64,000 nucleotides of DNA from Litoreibacter arenae DSM 19593 (GTDB taxonomy: Bacteria > Pseudomonadota > Alphaproteobacteria > Rhodobacterales > Rhodobacteraceae), in NCBI RefSeq assembly GCF_000442275.2, contig NZ_KE557314.1:248001-312000 (forward strand). The letters are read 5' to 3'. Below, in pieces: positions 17,324 through 26,042 of this stretch. The translations under genes and the position numbers were made by a program. Under the pieces are notes generated by a model. It was not told the DNA's origin and ran no database searches. It worked only from the letters and a program-made list of their open reading frames with translations. Every line of letters starts with the position of its first letter. The stretch's first letter is position 1.

Positions 17324-18088
17324 TCAACGCCCTTGAAACTTGGCGGGGCGCTTTTCAAAGAACGCGGCCCTGCCCTCGGCGGCATCCTCGCTGTTGAGCA
17401 GGATCGGCTGGATCATGCGCTCATACTCAAGCGCGGCATCCACGTCCCTCGCAAACCAGTCCGCGATGAACTGCCGTGGCAAAGGCGCGCCGGCTGCTTC
17501 CTCCAGCGCAATAGCGCACGCCGCATCCACGGCCTGCCCCTCATCCACAAGCTCGTCCACCATCCCCATTGCCAGCGCTTCGTCTGCTGCAATCTTGCGG
17601 TTGCTCATGATGATCCGACGCGCCCGCGCAGGGCCTACCCGCGCGGGCAAGGTGGCAAGCAGGCCCATGTCGGGGATCAGGCCAATCTTGGTAAAGCTGG
17701 CAACGAACTTGGCTTCTCGCGAAGCCACAATTGTCGGGCAGGCCATCACCAAGGCAAAACCACCGCCCGCCGCCCAGCCTTCGACCGCGACCACCAACGG
17801 CTTGGAAAACCGGACCATGCGGCTGACCATGTCCTTCACCGTGGCAAAACGCTCCCGCTGCTGGGCAACGCTGCGTGTGCCTTGGTCACGGATGTCGCCG
17901 CCTACGGAAAAGTGGCCGCCCTTGCCGGTCAAAACCACCGCCCTGACGTCGTCCTCCCCTTCAGCGTCCGATAGTACACGCACCAGTTCCTGCCGCACCG
18001 GATGCCCCAACGGGTTGCGCCGATCCGGCTCGTTCAGGCTGACGACCAGCACGCCACCCTCGCGCGTTTCAAGATCAATCGCCATCAT
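17324..18088 (-). CDS. Enoyl-CoA hydratase/isomerase (crotonase family)
   Basis: A 254-residue crotonase. Oxyanion-hole segments are GHFSVGGDIR (near residue 63) and GWAAGGGFALVMACP (near 105). At the place where classical hydratases carry the first catalytic Glu this protein has FTKIGLIPDMG, so a Lys replaces it and an Asp appears in IPD. That pattern is closer to PaaG-like isomerases than to standard enoyl-CoA hydratases. Its ATG overlaps the stop of the MaoC-like gene upstream by 4 bases. In an operon that already contains a MaoC hydratase, an isomerase or ring-cleaving crotonase role is plausible; a hydratase role is less so. Specific substrate unknown. Confidence 0.87.
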   Translation of the reverse strand: MMAIDLETREGGVLVVSLNEPDRRNPLGHPVRQELVRVLSDAEGEDDVRAVVLTGKGGHFSVGGDIRDQGTRSVAQQRERFATVKDMVSRMVRFSKPLVVAVEGWAAGGGFALVMACPTIVASREAKFVASFTKIGLIPDMGLLATLPARVGPARARRIIMSNRKIAADEALAMGMVDELVDEGQAVDAACAIALEEAAGAPLPRQFIADWFARDVDAALEYERMIQPILLNSEDAAEGRAAFFEKRPAKFQGR

Positions 18089-18948
18089 GCGTCCTTTCTG
18101 AACTGGAACAACCCGTTGCCAATTGCCACCTTGTCACGCTCGGTCACGATGGTTCGGAAAGAGCCGTCCTTCCAGACCTCAGTGCGCAATGTCTCGCCCG
18201 GAAACACATGCGCGGTGAAACGCGCGTCCATGGCTCCGAACCGCCCGGCATCATAGTCGCACAGCGTCGCAAGCAGCGCGTGCGCAGCGCATCCGAAGGT
18301 GCAAAGCCCGTGCAGAATGGGCCGCTCGAACCCCGCGCCTTCCGCGACGCGCGGATCAAGATGCAGCGGGTTGGGGTCCGCGTTCCAACGATAGAGCAAC
18401 GCCTGCTCCGGTCGCGTCTGCGTCTCGAACACATGGTCCGGCGCGGTGTCGGGCAGTTGGTGGACCGGTTTGGGCGTGTCCGATGCCCCGCCATACCCGC
18501 CGTCGCCGCGCAGAAAAGTCGTGCCGCGGCAGGTCGCAAGCAAGGTGCCCGTCGCCTCGTCGTGGATTTCCTTCTCAGAGTACAGCAGCGCCCCGCGCCC
18601 TTCCCCCTTGTCGATCAGCCCCGTCACGCGGGTCTTGGCTCGGATCGTCGCCTCGACAGGGATCGGGGCATGAACCGTCATGCCCTGCTCGCCATGCACC
18701 ACCCGCAAGGCGTCGACCCCCGTGGCCGGATCGGACAGCCAGAAGCCGGGATGGCCCAGCACGTTCGCAATCGCGGGCATCACGCGGATATCGTCCTGTA
18801 GACCGCCGACATAAGCCAATTGCGACATATCCATCGGGTCCTGCCCCATGCCGATGGACAGCGCGTATTGAGCCGCGTCACGCGGCCCATAGCTTTGGCG
18901 CATTTCGGGAATGTCGAAGTTCATCAGATGGTCGCGGTCAATCGCCAT
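18085..18948 (-). CDS. MaoC-family (R)-specific enoyl-CoA hydratase, MFE-2 hydratase-2 type
   Basis: A 287-residue double hot-dog enzyme. The hydratase-2 signature is clear near residue 187: YRWNADPNPLHLDPRVAEGAGF, with the Asp and His that activate water, followed by PILHGLCTFG. The N-terminal half (YALSIGMGQDP, HPGFWLSDPATGVDALRVVH) is the degenerate hot-dog that shapes the acyl pocket, as in the hydratase-2 part of peroxisomal MFE-2. It should hydrate trans-2-enoyl-CoA to (R)-3-hydroxyacyl-CoA, often bulky or branched. An (R)-specific dehydrogenase is expected next; the SDR at 25079 fits. It overlaps the crotonase gene by 4 bases and lies one base after the acyl-CoA synthetase gene. Confidence 0.9.
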   Translation of the reverse strand: MAIDRDHLMNFDIPEMRQSYGPRDAAQYALSIGMGQDPMDMSQLAYVGGLQDDIRVMPAIANVLGHPGFWLSDPATGVDALRVVHGEQGMTVHAPIPVEATIRAKTRVTGLIDKGEGRGALLYSEKEIHDEATGTLLATCRGTTFLRGDGGYGGASDTPKPVHQLPDTAPDHVFETQTRPEQALLYRWNADPNPLHLDPRVAEGAGFERPILHGLCTFGCAAHALLATLCDYDAGRFGAMDARFTAHVFPGETLRTEVWKDGSFRTIVTERDKVAIGNGLFQFRKDA

Positions 18949-18949
18949 G

Positions 18950-21046
18950 TCATTGCGCCCCTTCGTTCAGTTCGATCACCGCGTCCAGCGCATAGGCCCC
19001 TTGCCCCTGAGGCATCGCCAGCACGGGGTTGAGGTCAATCGACAACAGCCGCTCTCCGGCACCTGCCGCAAAAACGGACAGCTGCGACAACATTTGCGCC
19101 AGCGCATCTATGTCTGCCGGTTCCTGCCCCCGTGCGCCGTTCAGGATCGGTGCCCCGCGTATGGACAGGATCATGTCCCGCGCGGTTGCCGCATCAAACG
19201 GGCAGATCCGCAGGGCCACGTCGTCAAGTATCTCCACGAAGATGCCGCCAAGGCCGAACACGGCCACCGGCCCGAATGTCGGGTCGCGGTTGATGCCCAT
19301 CAGGCATTCCACGCCACCCGAAAGCTGTTTAGCCACCAGAACCCCGCTGATTGCCGCGTCGGGCGCGTGGGTGTCAGCCGCCTGCATGATGGCGTCATAG
19401 GCCGTGCGCACATCGTCCTCCGAGCGAAGGTTCAACTTTACCGCGCCGATATCGGACTTGTGGATAATATCCGGCGACAGGATTTTCATCACGACCGGAT
19501 AGCCCAGAACCTCCGCCGCCGTGACGGCCTCGTCCGCATTTTCCGCTCTGCTTTCCGGCGCACAGGCGACACCCGCTTCCGACAGGATTGATTTGGCCTC
19601 CGCCTCATCCGGTGCATGCTCTGGCAATGTGACGGAGTTGGCCGCTGTCAACTTTGTCGCCCGTTCCCCGGCGCGCGTCTCGCAAATCGCATGGATCGCA
19701 CGCGCAGCACGGCAGGGATCGTTGAAGACCAGGATGCCCTCGTCGTCATACCGCTCCAGCACCTCCGGCGCACCGAGCGCGCAAAACGCGATAATCCGGT
19801 CGGGGTATTCCGCCCGCAGCGGCTTCATCGCCGCAAGGATCGCGTCCGAGACCGCGGGGCTGCCCGCAACATAAGTTAGAAAACACAACACCGCGCCATA
19901 GCCGCCGTCTTCCAGCGCGGCTCTTGTGAACGACTCCAACAGCGACGGGTCGTTGAGCGCCTGCGCGGTGCAATCCAGCGGGTTGACCGGCGACGCATAG
20001 GGAAGCAGCGCCTTAAGTCGCGCCTGCGCCGCCTGCGGCATCGCGGGCATCGGCAGGCCGATGCGTTCCGCCTCGTCGCTGATGACGATGCCTGCGCCGC
20101 CGCTGACGGTGATGACACCCAGCGAATGGGCTGCCGGATAAATCTTCTTGGAGGCCGCATAGGCGATATCCATCATCGCCTCGGGGTCGCGCACGAGGAT
20201 GACGCCGTGGTCTCGAAACACCGCATCCGCGACGACCGCGTCGCCGGTCAAGGACGCCGTGTGCGAGGCCGCTGCCTGCGCCCCCACCGCCGAGCGACCC
20301 GCTTTCAGCGCAATAACCGGCTTGCCCGCCGCCCGCGCCGCATCAAGCGCGGCCAGCAACGCGGCGGGGTCGTTCACCGCCTCCATATAGGTGCAAATCA
20401 CGTCGATCCCGTCGCGCTCTGCCATCCAGTGGATCGCATCGGCGACGGTGATATCTGCCTCGTTGCCCGTGGTAATCAGCATCGAGACACCCAGCGCGCG
20501 GTCCCGTGCCAAGGCCCCCAGATGCGCCCCGAACGCGCCGGACTGGCTGGCGATGCCGATATTGCCGGGCTTGGGATAGCCCGTGTCCAGTGACGAGGAA
20601 AACGTGCCGTAATAGCCGATATCGACATTGTAGACGCCCAGCGTATTTGGTCCCAAAAGGCGGATACCATGCTCATGCGCCAGCGCCACAAGCTCCGTCT
20701 GCGCGGCTAGGCCCTCCTCGCCCACTTCCGCGAAGCCCGCAGAAAACAGCGTCGCGGCCTTGCAGCCTTTGCGGCCCAGCGCCTCGATCGTGTCGGGCAC
20801 CATACGCGCAGCCACCGCAATCAGCGCCGCGTCGGGCGCTTCGGGCAGGTCGTCCACGCTGGCATAGCATTTCAACCCCTGCACGGTGTCCCGCTTGGGG
20901 TTCACCGGATAGATGCGGCCCGCATATCCGGCCTTCAGCATTGCCGCAATCGGACGCCCGCCAATCCGCGTGACGTCCTCCGATGCCCCGATCATCGCAA
21001 CCGAGCGCGGGGCCACCAAGCCGTCAATATGGCTCAGGTCCGTCAC
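18950..21046 (-). CDS. NDP-forming acyl-CoA synthetase (acetyl-CoA synthetase-like, fused)
   Basis: A 698-residue fusion of the alpha and beta parts of the NDP-forming acyl-CoA synthetase family. An N-terminal CoA-binding Rossmann domain (SVAMIGASEDVTRIGG, residues 16-30) leads to succinyl-CoA-synthetase-like domains with the phosphorylated His262 in AASHTASLTGD. A C-terminal ATP-grasp domain follows, with LGYPVVMKILSPDIIHKSDIG and an end rich in DLNPVLA. The enzyme activates a carboxylic acid to its CoA thioester with ATP through a phosphohistidine. Here it probably performs the first step of the operon's pathway. The gene's ATG overlaps the thiolase stop by 4 bases. The substrate range in this family is wide and is not determinable here. 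Confidence 0.9.
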   Translation of the reverse strand: MTDLSHIDGLVAPRSVAMIGASEDVTRIGGRPIAAMLKAGYAGRIYPVNPKRDTVQGLKCYASVDDLPEAPDAALIAVAARMVPDTIEALGRKGCKAATLFSAGFAEVGEEGLAAQTELVALAHEHGIRLLGPNTLGVYNVDIGYYGTFSSSLDTGYPKPGNIGIASQSGAFGAHLGALARDRALGVSMLITTGNEADITVADAIHWMAERDGIDVICTYMEAVNDPAALLAALDAARAAGKPVIALKAGRSAVGAQAAASHTASLTGDAVVADAVFRDHGVILVRDPEAMMDIAYAASKKIYPAAHSLGVITVSGGAGIVISDEAERIGLPMPAMPQAAQARLKALLPYASPVNPLDCTAQALNDPSLLESFTRAALEDGGYGAVLCFLTYVAGSPAVSDAILAAMKPLRAEYPDRIIAFCALGAPEVLERYDDEGILVFNDPCRAARAIHAICETRAGERATKLTAANSVTLPEHAPDEAEAKSILSEAGVACAPESRAENADEAVTAAEVLGYPVVMKILSPDIIHKSDIGAVKLNLRSEDDVRTAYDAIMQAADTHAPDAAISGVLVAKQLSGGVECLMGINRDPTFGPVAVFGLGGIFVEILDDVALRICPFDAATARDMILSIRGAPILNGARGQEPADIDALAQMLSQLSVFAAGAGERLLSIDLNPVLAMPQGQGAYALDAVIELNEGAQ

Positions 21047-22197
21047 AACGCAGCCTCAGAGCCCAGGATTGCCGTGCATTGGCTGGACAGGGTGCCGCCA
21101 TTGCCGTGACACAGGGCAAGGTTGCAATCGTCGACCTGCCGCTCGCCGGCGTCACCGCGAATTTGCGTGACGGCTTCGGCGATCAGGAACAGGCCATACA
21201 TCCCCGGATGCACGCAGGACAGACCGCCGCCATTGGTGTTGACCGCCAGCTCGCCGCCCGGCGCGATGCGCCCGTCTTCGACAAACGCGCCGCCCTCGCC
21301 CTTGGCACAAAAACCGAGGTCTTCGAGGAACAGGATCGTGTTGATCGTAAACGCGTCGTAGAGCATCGCCACGTCAATATCCTTGATCCCGACACCCGCC
21401 ATCTCCAGCGCACGGGGGCCACTCTCGGCAGCAGCGGTCGTCGCAAGATCAGGCATCGCCACGATGGAGCGGTGATAGTTCGCCGCCCCGCCCCCGAGGA
21501 AATACACCGGCTTTGCGGTCAGGTCCTTCGCGCGGTCGGCGCGGGTCAGAACACAGGCCGCAGCCCCGTCCGTCACCAGACAGCAATCCGCCTTGGTCAA
21601 CGGGTCCGAGATCATCCGCGACGACAGCAACTCGTCTTTCGTCAGTGGCCCACGGGCGAAGGCTTCGGGGTTGAGGTTCGCCCACCCCCGCGCCGCAAGC
21701 GCCACGTCGGCCAGTTGTTCCCGCGTCGTGCCATATTCGTGCATGTGCCGGCTTGCCGCCAAGCCATAAGCCGTGATCGGGTGGCGCGGGTTGTAGGGCG
21801 TCTCGTGCCATTGCGGCTCGCTCATCGACACCAGTCGCCCGCCCGCCGTGCGCTGGTTCGACCCGTAGCAAACCAGCGCGGCGTCGCAAAGACCCGCCTC
21901 CAGCGCAAGCGTCGCCTGAAGCAAATGCAGCTCGAAACTGGAGCCGCCAACATTGGTGCCATCAAAGAACCGAGGCTTCAGTCCCAGATACTCCACTACG
22001 CTCATCGTCGGAAACGCGTGGGAGCTGGTAGCGGCAAACACGCCGTCGATGTCCTGCATCTGCAAACCTGCATCCGCGACCGCCGCAACGGCGGCCTGCC
22101 CCAAAAGCTCCATCGCGGAAAAGCCGGGGGCCTCGCCCACGCCAGCGGTCGCCATGCCCACAATCGCGGATTTGCCGCGTATACCTTGCCCGCTCAT
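21043..22197 (-). CDS. Thiolase-like protein, SCP-x / lipid-transfer type
   Basis: A 384-residue thiolase-fold protein. It shows AIVGMATAGVGEAPG, DIDGVFAATSSHAFPTMSVVEYLGL, TNVGGSSFELHLLQAT, and C-terminal VNTNGGGLSCVHPGMYG and LCHGNGG. At the position where degradative thiolases have the nucleophilic Cys, the sequence reads GGSSFE, so the usual Cys is absent; the HPG and CHG motifs remain. This matches the SCP-x-like subgroup that often works with a DUF35 OB-fold partner, encoded directly downstream of the regulatory side here (stop/start overlap at 22194-22197). Some members act as retro-aldolases or thiolases on branched or steroid-derived CoA esters. Activity is therefore uncertain. Confidence 0.85.
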   Translation of the reverse strand: MSGQGIRGKSAIVGMATAGVGEAPGFSAMELLGQAAVAAVADAGLQMQDIDGVFAATSSHAFPTMSVVEYLGLKPRFFDGTNVGGSSFELHLLQATLALEAGLCDAALVCYGSNQRTAGGRLVSMSEPQWHETPYNPRHPITAYGLAASRHMHEYGTTREQLADVALAARGWANLNPEAFARGPLTKDELLSSRMISDPLTKADCCLVTDGAAACVLTRADRAKDLTAKPVYFLGGGAANYHRSIVAMPDLATTAAAESGPRALEMAGVGIKDIDVAMLYDAFTINTILFLEDLGFCAKGEGGAFVEDGRIAPGGELAVNTNGGGLSCVHPGMYGLFLIAEAVTQIRGDAGERQVDDCNLALCHGNGGTLSSQCTAILGSEAAL

Positions 22198-22574
22198 GCC
22201 GCGCCTCCTTCAACCAGATCGAACACGACCCGGTTGCCGGTCTCGGCCTCCTCGATCCGCGCCGCAACGCGCGCACCGATGGGGGCCGTCTCGACCTCGG
22301 GCAGCGTCGACATCATCCGCACGCCCTCGTCCAACTCGATCAGAGCCACATTGGTGGACCCTGACCGGCTGCGGTTCACGGTGATCGCGTAGACCGTTCC
22401 CGTACCCGCAGGCGCGACCCATTCCAGATCGGTCGCCCCTGTCGGCGTCGAGATGCGCGGGAAAAAAACGTACTCCCCCGTGCTTTTCGCCCGCTGGATC
22501 ATGAAGCGGCCTTGCTCCAGAAACGCCTCGTAAGTCGCCTGCGGCCCCGCTTGGGATGCATCATTCTGTGTCAT
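22194..22574 (-). CDS. OB-fold (DUF35-type) partner protein lacking the zinc-ribbon cysteines
   Basis: A 126-residue protein with the DUF35 layout: an N-terminal helix (ATYEAFLEQGRFMIQRAKS), a short linker with FFPRISTP, then an OB-fold beginning LEWVAPAGTGTVYAITVNR. Typical members carry a rubredoxin-like pair of CxxC motifs between helix and OB-fold; no Cys is present here, so zinc binding is not expected. DUF35 proteins form complexes with SCP-x-type thiolases or MaoC proteins and shape the acyl-CoA site. The ATG at 22574 has AGGA upstream; longer in-frame starts would run into the thioesterase gene. It overlaps the thiolase gene by 4 bases, supporting a complex. Confidence 0.8.
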   Translation of the reverse strand: MTQNDASQAGPQATYEAFLEQGRFMIQRAKSTGEYVFFPRISTPTGATDLEWVAPAGTGTVYAITVNRSRSGSTNVALIELDEGVRMMSTLPEVETAPIGARVAARIEEAETGNRVVFDLVEGGAA

Positions 22575-22602
22575 GGGTGTCCTTTCCTTCAGCTCTGAGC
22601 GG

Positions 22603-23025
22603 TCACTTGGACCAATCAAGGATCATATGGGTCTGGGTGGTGACCGCAGCGGTTTTACCGTCGCTGCGGGTCATGGTGATTTGAAACACGATCAACGTCC
22701 GGCCCAAGTGCAACGGCTCGCACCGCGCGGTGACCGTGTCGCCGACACTCACGCCGCGCAGGAAGTTGGTCTTGCTCTCGATCGTCGTGTTGGATTTGTC
22801 CGCCGGAATGTTGATGAACGCAGACGTCCCCGCCGCGTTGTCGGCCAGCGTCATCATCGCGCCACCATGCAAAGCGCCGTTGCGGTTGCTCAGGGCATCT
22901 GTGACTTCCATGGTGCAGACAACGCAATCGGGCGTCGCGGACACGATCTCGATCCCTGCCAACGCCGAGAAGTTCGACTGCTCCGGCATCTGGTCAAGAC
23001 GCCGTGGCGTGTCTCCGTCGCTCAT
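22603..23025 (-). CDS. PaaI-type hot-dog thioesterase
   Basis: A 140-residue single hot-dog protein. NRNGALHGGAMMTLADNAAGTSA near residues 47-69 is the PaaI/YbdB-type active-site region, with the HGG turn and catalytic Asp on the long helix; ESKTNFLRGVSVGDTVTARC follows. Such enzymes hydrolyse acyl- or aryl-CoA esters and often protect a CoA pathway from dead-end intermediates that would tie up CoA. The gene overlaps the acyl-CoA dehydrogenase stop by 4 bases and is followed after 28 bases by the DUF35 gene. There is no targeting sequence, so it is cytoplasmic. Specificity is not visible. Confidence 0.87.
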   Translation of the reverse strand: MSDGDTPRRLDQMPEQSNFSALAGIEIVSATPDCVVCTMEVTDALSNRNGALHGGAMMTLADNAAGTSAFINIPADKSNTTIESKTNFLRGVSVGDTVTARCEPLHLGRTLIVFQITMTRSDGKTAAVTTQTHMILDWSK

Positions 23026-24191
23026 TGGTTCGCCCGCTGGGCCAAGGTGCGCTTGCCGATAATCATCTGCTGGATCTGGCTTGTGCCCTCATAGATGCGC
23101 AGCACCCGCACATCGCGATACATGCGTTCGATGTCATACTCGGACATATACCCCGCGCCGCCATGGATTTGCAGCGCACGGTCGGCGATCCTGCCAACCA
23201 TCTCGGTGCAGAAGTACTTGGTGCAGGACGCTTCCAGAACGGCTTTCCCTTCACGGTCGAACTTCTCCGCCGTGCTGCGCGTCAGGGCCCGGCCCGCGTG
23301 AAGCTCTGCCTGACAATCCGCCAGTAGCCCCTGCACCAGCTGGTGCTCCCCGATGGGTTTGCCAAACTGCTTGCGCTCCAGCGCGTAGTCGGTCGCCATG
23401 TCGAGCATTCGCTGCCCCTGCCCGACAGACATGGCGCCGATATGAATCCGCCCCCGATCAAGCACCCGCATGGCAGTGCGGAAGCCTTGGTTCAGCCGAT
23501 CCGGCCCGCCAAGGATCGCGCTTTCCGGCACACGCACGTTGTCAAAAATCACGTCAGAGGTCTTGGCCCCGCGCTGCCCCATCTTCCGGTCGGGCTTGGC
23601 CACGGTGATCCCCGGCGTGTCCGCTGGCACGATGAAGGCGCTCACCCCGTCCGCGCCGGGCTTGTCAGGGTCGGTGCGGGCGAACACGGTAAAGACGCCC
23701 GCCTTGACCGCGTTGGTGATGTAGCGCTTGGTCCCGTTGATCACGTAGTCCGAGCCGTCCTTGCGCGCGCTGGTCCGGATGCCGCCCGCGTCGGAGCCGT
23801 TGTCAGGCTCGGTCAACGCAAAGGAGGTCACAATGTCACCACTGGCAATCCCCGGCAGCCACTGTTCTTTTTGCTCTTGGGTGCCGTCCATGACCAGGCC
23901 TTGCGAGCCGATGCCCACATTGGTCCCGATCATCGACCGGAAGCTTAGCGACGCGTAGCACAGCTTTTCGATCAACACCGCCTCCTGGCTGGCGCTCACG
24001 CCGATCCCGCCAAACTCCTGCGGCGTGGACAAGCCGTATAACCCCATCTCCTTGACCTCGGCGACAATATCGGAGGGAATTTCGTCGTCCTCCTCCACCT
24101 GCCGCTCTGCGGGGATGAGCCGCTCGCGGGCAAACCGCTCCACGGCACTTACGAGTTGTTCAAAAACCTCTGTGTCTACACCTGACGTCAT
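23022..24191 (-). CDS. Acyl-CoA dehydrogenase, canonical type
   Basis: A 389-residue acyl-CoA dehydrogenase with all standard elements: FALTEPDNGSDAGGIRT and YITNAVKAGVFTVFART for FAD and substrate, ERKQFGKPIGEHQLVQ, LQIHGGAGYMSEYDIERMYRD, and the catalytic Glu in IYEGTSQIQ near the C-terminus. It introduces the 2,3-double bond in an acyl-CoA and passes electrons to ETF. It is the first gene of the minus-strand operon and faces the IclR regulator across a 94-base divergent promoter region. The ATG at 24191 is used because GGAG lies 8 bases upstream; longer in-frame readings would cross the operator palindrome. Confidence 0.92.
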   Translation of the reverse strand: MTSGVDTEVFEQLVSAVERFARERLIPAERQVEEDDEIPSDIVAEVKEMGLYGLSTPQEFGGIGVSASQEAVLIEKLCYASLSFRSMIGTNVGIGSQGLVMDGTQEQKEQWLPGIASGDIVTSFALTEPDNGSDAGGIRTSARKDGSDYVINGTKRYITNAVKAGVFTVFARTDPDKPGADGVSAFIVPADTPGITVAKPDRKMGQRGAKTSDVIFDNVRVPESAILGGPDRLNQGFRTAMRVLDRGRIHIGAMSVGQGQRMLDMATDYALERKQFGKPIGEHQLVQGLLADCQAELHAGRALTRSTAEKFDREGKAVLEASCTKYFCTEMVGRIADRALQIHGGAGYMSEYDIERMYRDVRVLRIYEGTSQIQQMIIGKRTLAQRANQ

Positions 24192-24247
24192 ATTTTCTAC
24201 TCCAGTTTCGGGAACCGCATCCAAGCGCCGCTTGCGTCTCAAACAGT

Positions 24248-24263
24248 ATTCTATATATTGAAT
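24248..24263. promoter_or_regulatory. Candidate IclR operator palindrome
   Basis: A 16-base near-palindrome, ATTC-N-ATATAT-N-GAAT (14 of 16 positions symmetric), lies 22 bases before the IclR start and 56 bases before the divergent acyl-CoA dehydrogenase start. Position and symmetry suit a dimer-binding site controlling both directions. It was found by eye; no consensus search was made. Confidence 0.45.
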
Positions 24264-24285
24264 GGCATTCGCAATAGGAAATAGC

Positions 24286-25062
24286 ATGAACGACGAGACA
24301 CGTCAAAAACTTGTCCCAGCGGTCGAAAACGCGGCGCTGATCCTACGCTTGCTTGTGTCGAGCGGTCGGCCAATGGGCGCGACGACAATCGCACGCGAAA
24401 CCGGGCTGAATGTCTCGTCCGCCTTCAACATCCTGCGCACGCTGGCGCATGAGCGGCTGATCTCCTTCGACGCCACAGACAAAACTTACGCGCCCGGAAT
24501 GGGCCTGCTGGAATTCGTCACGCCCTTGCTTGGCGCAAATCCTGCCGAGCTGATCCGACCGCTACTCAACGATATCGCACAACGCCATCAGGTGATGATC
24601 GCGCTTTGGCAGATCACCGAAACGGATCGGGTCGTCCTGATCGACCGCTTCACGCCGGAGCGCGTCGTGCAGGCCGTGATCTCCCGCAACAGCCGCCTGC
24701 CGGTGTTCAGCGGCGCGATAGGCCGCTGCTACGCCGCCGCCATGGGGCTGGACAAGGCACAAACCCGCGCGGGTTATGAAGCGGTGCGCTGGCAGTCCGA
24801 ACCGGGCTTTGACGCTTACTGGCAGGACGTCCAGACCGCGCGTGAGACGCGCACGGCATTCGACCACGGACAGCTTTTCCGCGGCCTTGAAATCGTCGCC
24901 TCCCTCGCCCGCGACGCGGATGGCACACCGCGTTTCGGGATGAGCAGCATCACCATAACCGGACAACACGACGCAGAAAGCCTCAAGGCGGTCGCCGTCT
25001 CCCTCGCCGATGCCGCCAACCAGATAGAGCGCGGCGTCTTCGGCCGCCCCAACAACACCTGA
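24286..25062 (+). CDS. IclR-family transcriptional regulator
   Basis: A 258-residue IclR regulator. The N-terminal winged HTH covers about residues 10-70 (NAALILRLLVSSGRPM, TTIARETGLNVSSAFNILRTL), and the C-terminal effector domain follows with SRLPVFSGAIGRCYAAAMG and FDHGQLFRGLEIVASLARD. It is divergent from the acyl-CoA dehydrogenase operon and 16 bases upstream of a co-directional SDR gene, so it is the likely local regulator of both transcripts, probably relieved by a pathway acid or CoA ester. The ATG at 24286 is preferred because AGGA precedes it by about 7 bases; the in-frame ATG at 24262 falls inside the palindrome and has no ribosome-binding site. Confidence 0.92.
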   Translation: MNDETRQKLVPAVENAALILRLLVSSGRPMGATTIARETGLNVSSAFNILRTLAHERLISFDATDKTYAPGMGLLEFVTPLLGANPAELIRPLLNDIAQRHQVMIALWQITETDRVVLIDRFTPERVVQAVISRNSRLPVFSGAIGRCYAAAMGLDKAQTRAGYEAVRWQSEPGFDAYWQDVQTARETRTAFDHGQLFRGLEIVASLARDADGTPRFGMSSITITGQHDAESLKAVAVSLADAANQIERGVFGRPNNT

Positions 25063-25078
25063 ACAAACGGAGTAACCC

Positions 25079-26002
25079 ATGTCGGACCAAAACCCCCTGA
25101 ACGGAAAAGTCATGCTGGTCACCGGAGCCGGCGGCGGCATCGGCCGCGCACTCGCCCTTGAGGCCGCAAAGGCCGGCGCCAGTGTCGTCGTCAATGATCT
25201 GGGCGCATCGCTCGATGGCCTAAGCGACGCAAGCACCGCCGCCGAGGATGTGGTATCGGAGATCGAAAAGCTGGGCGGTAAGGCCGTCGCCAACGGTGAC
25301 AACGTGGCCGAACCCGACGGCGCCGCCGCGATGGTCCGCCAGGCCACCGACACATACGGGCGGCTGGATGCGGTTATCAACAACGCAGGCATCCTGCGCG
25401 ACTGCTTCTTCCACAAGATGACCTACGAGAACTTCGACGCCGTGGTGAAGGTCCACCTCTACGGCTCCTTCAACACCAGCCGCGCCGCCGCCGACGTCTT
25501 CCGCGACCAGAACTCCGGCAGCCTGATCCACATGACCTCGACCTCCGGCCTGATCGGCAATCTGGCGCAGGCCAACTACTCCGCGGCGAAGCTCGGCGTC
25601 GCGGCCTTGTCCAAATCCATCGCCCTTGATCTTGCACGCTGGAACGTCCGCTCAAACTGCATCGCGCCCTTTGCATGGAGCCGCATGACCTCCTCCATCA
25701 AGGTCGACAGCCCCGAGCAGGAAGAGCGCGTGAACCGCATGAAGGAAATGGTGCCGGAAAAAATTGCCCCGCTTGCGTTGCATCTCGCCTCGGACGAGGG
25801 CGCGGATATCAGCGGCCAGATATTCGCCGTGCGCAATAACGAGATCTTCCTGATGTCCCAATCCCGCCCCGTGCGCTCTGTGCATCACGGCGGCGACGGC
25901 TGGGATATCGCAAGCGTGCGCAACCAGGCAATCCCCGCGCTCAAACGCAGCTTCGTTCCGCTCGAAGTCTCTGGTGATGTGTTCTGCTGGGACCCGGTCT
26001 GA
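25079..26002 (+). CDS. SDR-family 3-hydroxyacyl-CoA dehydrogenase, MFE-2-like
   Basis: A 307-residue short-chain dehydrogenase. The NAD-binding TGAGGGIGR is at residues 15-23, NNAGILRD near 100, the catalytic Ser in HMTSTSGLIGN and the YSAAK pair near 165. The C-terminal tail (QIFAVRNNEIFLMSQSRPVRSVHHGGDGW) is longer than in plain SDRs and matches the dehydrogenase unit of peroxisomal multifunctional enzyme 2, which oxidises (R)-3-hydroxyacyl-CoA. That is the product of the MaoC-type hydratase in the divergent operon, so the two transcripts together complete a cycle. CGGAGT precedes the ATG. It is the last chromosomal gene before the island's left repeat. Confidence 0.9.
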   Translation: MSDQNPLNGKVMLVTGAGGGIGRALALEAAKAGASVVVNDLGASLDGLSDASTAAEDVVSEIEKLGGKAVANGDNVAEPDGAAAMVRQATDTYGRLDAVINNAGILRDCFFHKMTYENFDAVVKVHLYGSFNTSRAAADVFRDQNSGSLIHMTSTSGLIGNLAQANYSAAKLGVAALSKSIALDLARWNVRSNCIAPFAWSRMTSSIKVDSPEQEERVNRMKEMVPEKIAPLALHLASDEGADISGQIFAVRNNEIFLMSQSRPVRSVHHGGDGWDIASVRNQAIPALKRSFVPLEVSGDVFCWDPV

Positions 26003-26042
26003 CTGCCTCACCTGCGACGCAAAACCCGTTTCCGGCGCGCCA

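Noticed and set aside
20983-22392. A 469-codon open frame on plus across the thiolase gene
   Set aside because: Antisense to a clear thiolase/DUF35 pair; composition is that of a shadow frame.
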